A stretch of DNA of 64,000 bases from Eudorina sp. 2006-703-Eu-15 (lineage: Eukaryota > Chlorophyta > Chlorophyceae > Chlamydomonadales > Volvocaceae), in assembly GCA_003117195.1 (NCBI GenBank), contig BDSI01000192.1:1-64000 (forward strand), written 5' to 3'. A program made the position numbers and the translations under genes. Shown piece by piece: positions 61,901 through 64,000 of the stretch (its first letter is position 1; every line of letters begins with the position of its first letter). A model generated the notes under the pieces. That model was not told the origin of the DNA, did not search any database, and was given only the letters and a program-made list of their open reading frames with translations.

Positions 61901-64000
61901 CTGCCGGCGCGCTTCGGCAGCTTCCTGCTGGGCTGTGCGGACCTGTTCGACGCGGCGGCCTTCGGCATCAGCCCCACTGAGGCCGCGCTGATGGACCCGC
62001 AGCAGCGGCTGCTGATGGAGGCCACATACGAGGCGCTGGCGGCGGTCAGCGGCGCCGGAGGCGCTGGAGACGGCGGCGGGGGCGGGGTCCCGCAGGACCG
62101 CAACCACTTCGGCGTCTTCGTGGGCGTGTCCTCGCCCGACTACATGAAGCTGACGATGGCCGCCAAGCAGGGTGTCACGGCGTTCAGCGCCACAGGTAAG
62201 AAAAAAGTTCACTTTCCTCCGCTGTGTGCTGAGGACTTTCCGAGGGGCATGATGCTGTGGTCTTTAGATTCTGAGAGCTGTGGTCTTTAGATCGTGATAT
62301 GCATGAGATGCATGAGGTGCATGCCGGGCACCGACGAGTTTCAGCGCCAGATCGACAGTTGTCTGTTGGTGTGCTTGACTGTCGTGCGTCCTGTCCGCAG
62401 GTGCGACACTGTCGGTGGCGTCGGGTCGGCTGTCGTACACCTTCGGCCTTCGCGGGCCTGCCGTCAGTATCGACACAGCCTGCTCGTCCAGTCTGGTGGC
62501 GGCGCAGGCCGCCCACGCAGCGCTGGTGTACGGCCAGGCGGAGGCCGCGGCGGTGTGCGGCGTGAACCTGACCCTGTCGGCGGATACCACTGCCATGTTC
62601 CAACGGGCCGGTGAGTGGTGGCGGCAGCGGGAAGCGAGGGGTGCGGCCGGTGAGTGAAGTAGGGCAGTAGGACACGGTGAACAAACGAAGACCGCATGTG
62701 TTTAACAAGAAGCCCACCCATAACCGCCCAGGTCCGGATATTTACCAAAACCTGCGATTTACAAACCGCATGTGTGTATTAATGACAGAGGGCCGCTGTT
62801 CTCGGCTCTCCTTGTCTGTTGTGACGCCGCTGACACACAGCGCCGCGTCGCGCAAAGCGGTCCAAAGATCGGTGCTTGGCGTTCTTCTCTGTTATGGTGT
62901 CGGTGTGAGTCGATGCGTGTCGGCGGTCAACAGCCAGAAGATGGCGATGTGCCGTATCGGTGGTCGCCTGCAGGCATGCTGTCGCCCGAGGGCCGCTGCA
63001 AGACGCTGGACGCGGCGGCGGACGGCTACGTGCGGGGCGAGGGCGTTGGTGTGTTGGTCCTCAGCGCGCTGCGGGGGGATGGCCGCCACAGCGGGACCGC
63101 GCGCGGTTCGCTGGTCGCGGTGCTGCTGGGCGCCGCCGTCAACCAGGACGGCCGCAGCAGCAGCCTTACTGCGCCCAACGGCCCCGCGCAGCAGGTAAGG
63201 CGACAAAAGCGTGGCGTGCGAAGGGGACTGCCCAGTCCGGGGGAATGGCGACGGGATGCGGCCTCCGAAGGGCACAATTCAGTCGTTATCGTTATTTGTA
63301 CTTCGGTGAACACAGAGCAAGCAGCTGCAGGCATCCAGACTGAGTGTCCCTGACGTGTTCGGCATTGCAGGCTGTCATCCGCGCCGCCCTGTCCTCCGCG
63401 GACCTGTCTCCTGCCGCCGTGGCCGCGCTGTCCATGCACGGCACCGGCACCCCGCTGGGCGACCCCATCGAGGTCGGGGCTGCCACAGCCGTGCTGCTGC
63501 GGAGCGGTGTCGACGGTCACGACCCGCGGCGCCGCCGCCCTGCCGCCGCCCTGCCGTCGCCGCTGCCACTGCTCCTGTCCGCAAGCAAATCCTGGATGGG
63601 CCATTCGGAGCCTGCCTCAGGTCAGTGGCTTCCCGTCCGGTGCAGTGAAGCACTGATGGGGGCGGCGAGTCGGGCACACAGCGGCCCCGTTCAGTAGGTG
63701 TCGTGTAAACATTATGCCCCTAGATGCATATCTGCCACTGCCCACCATGTGAGTCTCTGACAACATACGTGATGTGCGCAGACTGCAGTTGACACTGTAG
63801 GGTCAGTGATGCAGTTCGTTGCTGCGGCGGCAACCTGTGGTGCAACGGTGAGCCCCATGAATTGACAGCAGGGGGTTGGCACCCCTGTTGACACCGCCTG
63901 TTGCTGCGTGTGCCGCTGCCGCAGGTGTGGTGGGCATGCTGCACGGCGCCAAGCTGGCGGCCATGGGCGTCGCGCTGCCCATCTCGCACCTGGGCCACGT
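24915..64000 (+). CDS. Giant modular type I polyketide synthase (AT-less), 3' end beyond window
   Basis: 36 exons join in phase: 24915-25472, 25874-26450, 26787-26936, 27296-27524, 28017-28101, 28337-28439, 28761-28885, 29225-29473, 29936-31946, 32259-32417, 32633-33128, 33280-33466, 33800-34144, 34448-34681, 34880-35156, 35447-35894, 36159-38119, 38383-38531, 38617-38724, 38904-39275, 39581-40207, 40594-40774, 41212-41727, 41942-43054, 43170-48544, 48751-49096, 49292-54290, 54509-54745, 55192-55251, 55631-55847, 56119-56358, 56540-62195, 62401-62610, 62974-63194, 63371-63620, 63925-end. About 9,715 residues: AMP-ligase, three ACPs, four KS-DH-ER-KR-ACP modules, and a fifth KS. No AT domain (no GHSxG) is seen. 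Known algal multimodular PKSs use trans-acting AT, and one is needed for zygospore maturation in C. reinhardtii; this is probably a relative. The exon 4/5 border is the least certain. The N-terminus MGNKNS fits a myristoylation signal. Confidence 0.9.
26641..26725 (+). repeat. Copy of the 50-126 repeat inside PKS intron 2
   Basis: It begins CCGTAAGTATACTGAGTT and matches 49-125 through TGCTGGGTGTGCC, GTTCGTTCTTCGG and a T-rich run ending CAATTT. It lies wholly within the intron 26,451-26,786. Confidence 0.6.
29529..29691. repeat. Tandem 72-bp duplication in PKS intron 8
   Basis: Copies at 29,529-29,600 and 29,619-29,691 share AAACTGCGCTGCTGC and GGTGAATTACGAGGCGACAG. Between them lies AGGAAATTGGTAGAC, whose reverse complement occurs in intron 2 at about 26,751. 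Non-coding. Confidence 0.7.
30385..31230 (+). other. PKS: unrecognised duplicated region between AMP-ligase and first ACP
   Basis: Within exon 9 two related segments of about 85-95 residues lie at about 30,421-30,705 and 30,985-31,215. Each has an Ala-rich helix, a strand ([11 protein letters not shown] / [11 protein letters not shown]), then VVRLVAVEP / DVRLVVVPA, then [19 protein letters not shown] / [19 protein letters not shown]. The alternating strand-helix order resembles half of a Rossmann fold, and the end recalls the structural (non-catalytic) half of a KR, but this is only a resemblance. No NADPH or catalytic motif is visible. Its place before the loading ACPs suggests a docking or structural role. 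Confidence 0.6.
31342..32762 (+). other. PKS: three tandem loading ACPs
   Basis: Three acyl-carrier domains follow the ligase: about 31,342-31,565, 31,657-31,885, and 32,316-32,762 (the third split by intron 32,418-32,632 immediately before the attachment site). Attachment sites read [20 protein letters not shown] and [10 protein letters not shown]. The Ser that carries phosphopantetheine is kept, but the usual Asp of GxDS is Asn in all three, unlike every module ACP further on ([14 protein letters not shown]). Linkers between them are Ala/Pro-rich. Multiple ACPs in a loading unit may raise the local supply of starter. Confidence 0.85.
33022..42072 (+). other. PKS module 1: KS-DH-ER-KR-ACP, intron-rich
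   Basis: KS (33,022-35,720) has the active Cys in VDTACSSSL and the two His in [10 protein letters not shown] and [12 protein letters not shown]. It is followed within about 30 residues by DH (from 35,800), with [10 protein letters not shown] and the DAAFH motif. A structural KR-like stretch ([19 protein letters not shown]) precedes ER (37,894-39,735), which has [17 protein letters not shown] (39,784-41,450) has TGGTGGLG and the SSVAS / QANYVAAN active-site motifs. The ACP (41,637-42,072) has GGLDSLG. All reductive domains look intact, so this module should add a fully saturated two-carbon unit. It is cut by many introns (ER by four, KR by two), unlike modules 2-4. Confidence 0.88.
42280..48130 (+). 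other. PKS module 2: KS-DH-ER-KR-ACP-ACP
   Basis: KS (42,280-43,890) keeps [19 protein letters not shown] and GHAEPAAG, but its N-terminal strand ([11 protein letters not shown]) departs from the usual VAIVGM-type start, and a poly-Ala insert lies after the active site. DH (43,950-45,020) has [10 protein letters not shown] and LDCVLQ. ER (45,629-46,602) has [17 protein letters not shown] (46,645-47,400) has [15 protein letters not shown] and QASYAAAN. Two ACPs follow at 47,560-47,770 and 47,905-48,130, both with GLDSL. Everything from 43,170 to the next KS lies in one 5,375-bp exon. Confidence 0.88.
45629..46602 (+). repeat. 974-bp ER block, copy in module 2
   Basis: Starts GACTTCCAGCTGGTTCCG and ends at GTGGGCAAGGTGGTGGT. 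The copies in modules 3 (51,784-52,757) and 4 (58,793-59,766) have exactly the same length and only scattered base differences. Identity stops sharply at both edges; the KR that follows here is distinct. Confidence 0.9.
48255..53940 (+). other. PKS module 3: KS-DH-ER-KR-ACP
   Basis: KS (48,255-50,085, introns at 48,545 and 49,097) has [19 protein letters not shown] and [14 protein letters not shown] (50,150-51,190) has [10 protein letters not shown] and [10 protein letters not shown]. The structural region is followed by ER (51,784-52,757), then KR (52,797-53,530) with [15 protein letters not shown] and QANYAAAN. The single ACP (53,706-53,940) has GLDSLGA. Exon 27 (49,292-54,290) carries all but the KS start. 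The KR has [11 protein letters not shown], with LAD where B-type KRs have LDD. Confidence 0.88.
51784..53527 (+). repeat. 1,744-bp ER-KR block, copy in module 3
   Basis: Matches module 4 (58,793-60,536) with identical length, no indel, from GACTTCCAGCTGG to TTCTTGCAACGCC. It then diverges abruptly into unlike linkers. The ACP stretch 53,761-53,901 likewise matches module 2 at 47,603-47,743. Confidence 0.92.
55078..55166 (+). repeat. 12-bp tandem repeat (CCAACCCACCAG) in PKS intron 28
   Basis: About seven head-to-tail units with one variant (CCAACCCACTAG). The array lies just before the acceptor of the 60-bp exon 55,192-55,251. A GGGC run follows that exon at 55,264-55,292. Confidence 0.95.
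58793..60536 (+). repeat. 1,744-bp ER-KR block, copy in module 4
   Basis: Partner of 51,784-53,527 (module 3), equal in length. Its first 974 bp also match module 2 at 45,629-46,602. Confidence 0.92.
60824..61428 (+). repeat. Duplicated 122-bp ACP cores in module 4
   Basis: 60,824-60,945 and 61,307-61,428 match over CTGTCGCCGGAGGCGCC through GACCACCC with a few changes. They encode the attachment-site helix region of two ACPs 483 bp apart. Confidence 0.9.
61690..64000 (+). other. PKS module 5: KS, cut by the window end
   Basis: The KS begins with [12 protein letters not shown] and keeps IDTACSSSL (62,470), [10 protein letters not shown] (63,437) and [12 protein letters not shown] (63,585). 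Introns fall at 62,196, 62,611, 63,195 and 63,621. The intron after NGPAQQ is at the same site as in modules 1 and 4. The domain should continue beyond 64,000, so the total number of modules is not known. Confidence 0.88.

Noticed and set aside
33022..64000. A hidden AT domain between KS and DH
   Set aside because: The stretch from the KS end motif ([10 protein letters not shown]) to the DH start is only about 25-40 residues, and no GHSxG is present.

Overview
The window is nuclear DNA of a volvocine green alga (Volvox/Chlamydomonas group). The genes are GC-rich and split by short introns with GTGAG/GTGCG donors and GCAG acceptors. Intergenic DNA is AT-richer and full of CATG/TACA simple repeats. 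Gene types are typical of the group: F-box/ankyrin, SRCR with proline-rich spacers, and a giant modular type I polyketide synthase (PKS). No species can be named from sequence alone.

Left part (1-24,900). A minus-strand F-box-like/ankyrin gene (about 3,560-6,041) carries at least four frame breaks. Part of its 3' end is copied at 127-830 and part of its 5' end at 12,436-12,690. From about 5.6 kb to 21.8 kb there are two diverged copies of one segment (5.6-12.4 kb and 12.4-21.8 kb). The second copy holds a minus-strand SRCR gene whose nine exons join in phase from 20,532 down to a stop at 13,760. The first copy has lost several of these exons. Mobile and repeat DNA here includes a tRNA-related SINE with an 8-bp target-site duplication, a foldback element, a perfect 64-bp palindrome, a 261-bp tandem duplication, a 23-bp tandem repeat and a long (AT)n tract. 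About 21.8-24.9 kb holds no gene I can support.

Right part (24,915-64,000). One plus-strand gene fills the rest and runs off the end. I placed 36 exons in phase, about 29.1 kb of coding sequence (about 9,715 residues so far). Order: acyl-AMP ligase loading domain; an unrecognised duplicated region; three tandem ACPs; four complete KS-DH-(structural KR)-ER-KR-ACP modules; a fifth KS cut by the window end. No acyltransferase is present, so malonyl units are probably supplied by a separate enzyme. All four modules look fully reducing, so the likely product is a long, largely saturated chain built on an activated acyl starter. Modules 3 and 4 share a 1,744-bp stretch with no length change, and the 974-bp ER block also matches module 2. 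Module 1 is cut by many introns, while the DH-ER-KR-ACP parts of modules 2-4 each lie in a single 5-5.7 kb exon. This fits what is known of algal modular PKSs (growth by module duplication, AT acting in trans; a giant PKS needed for zygospore maturation in Chlamydomonas reinhardtii).
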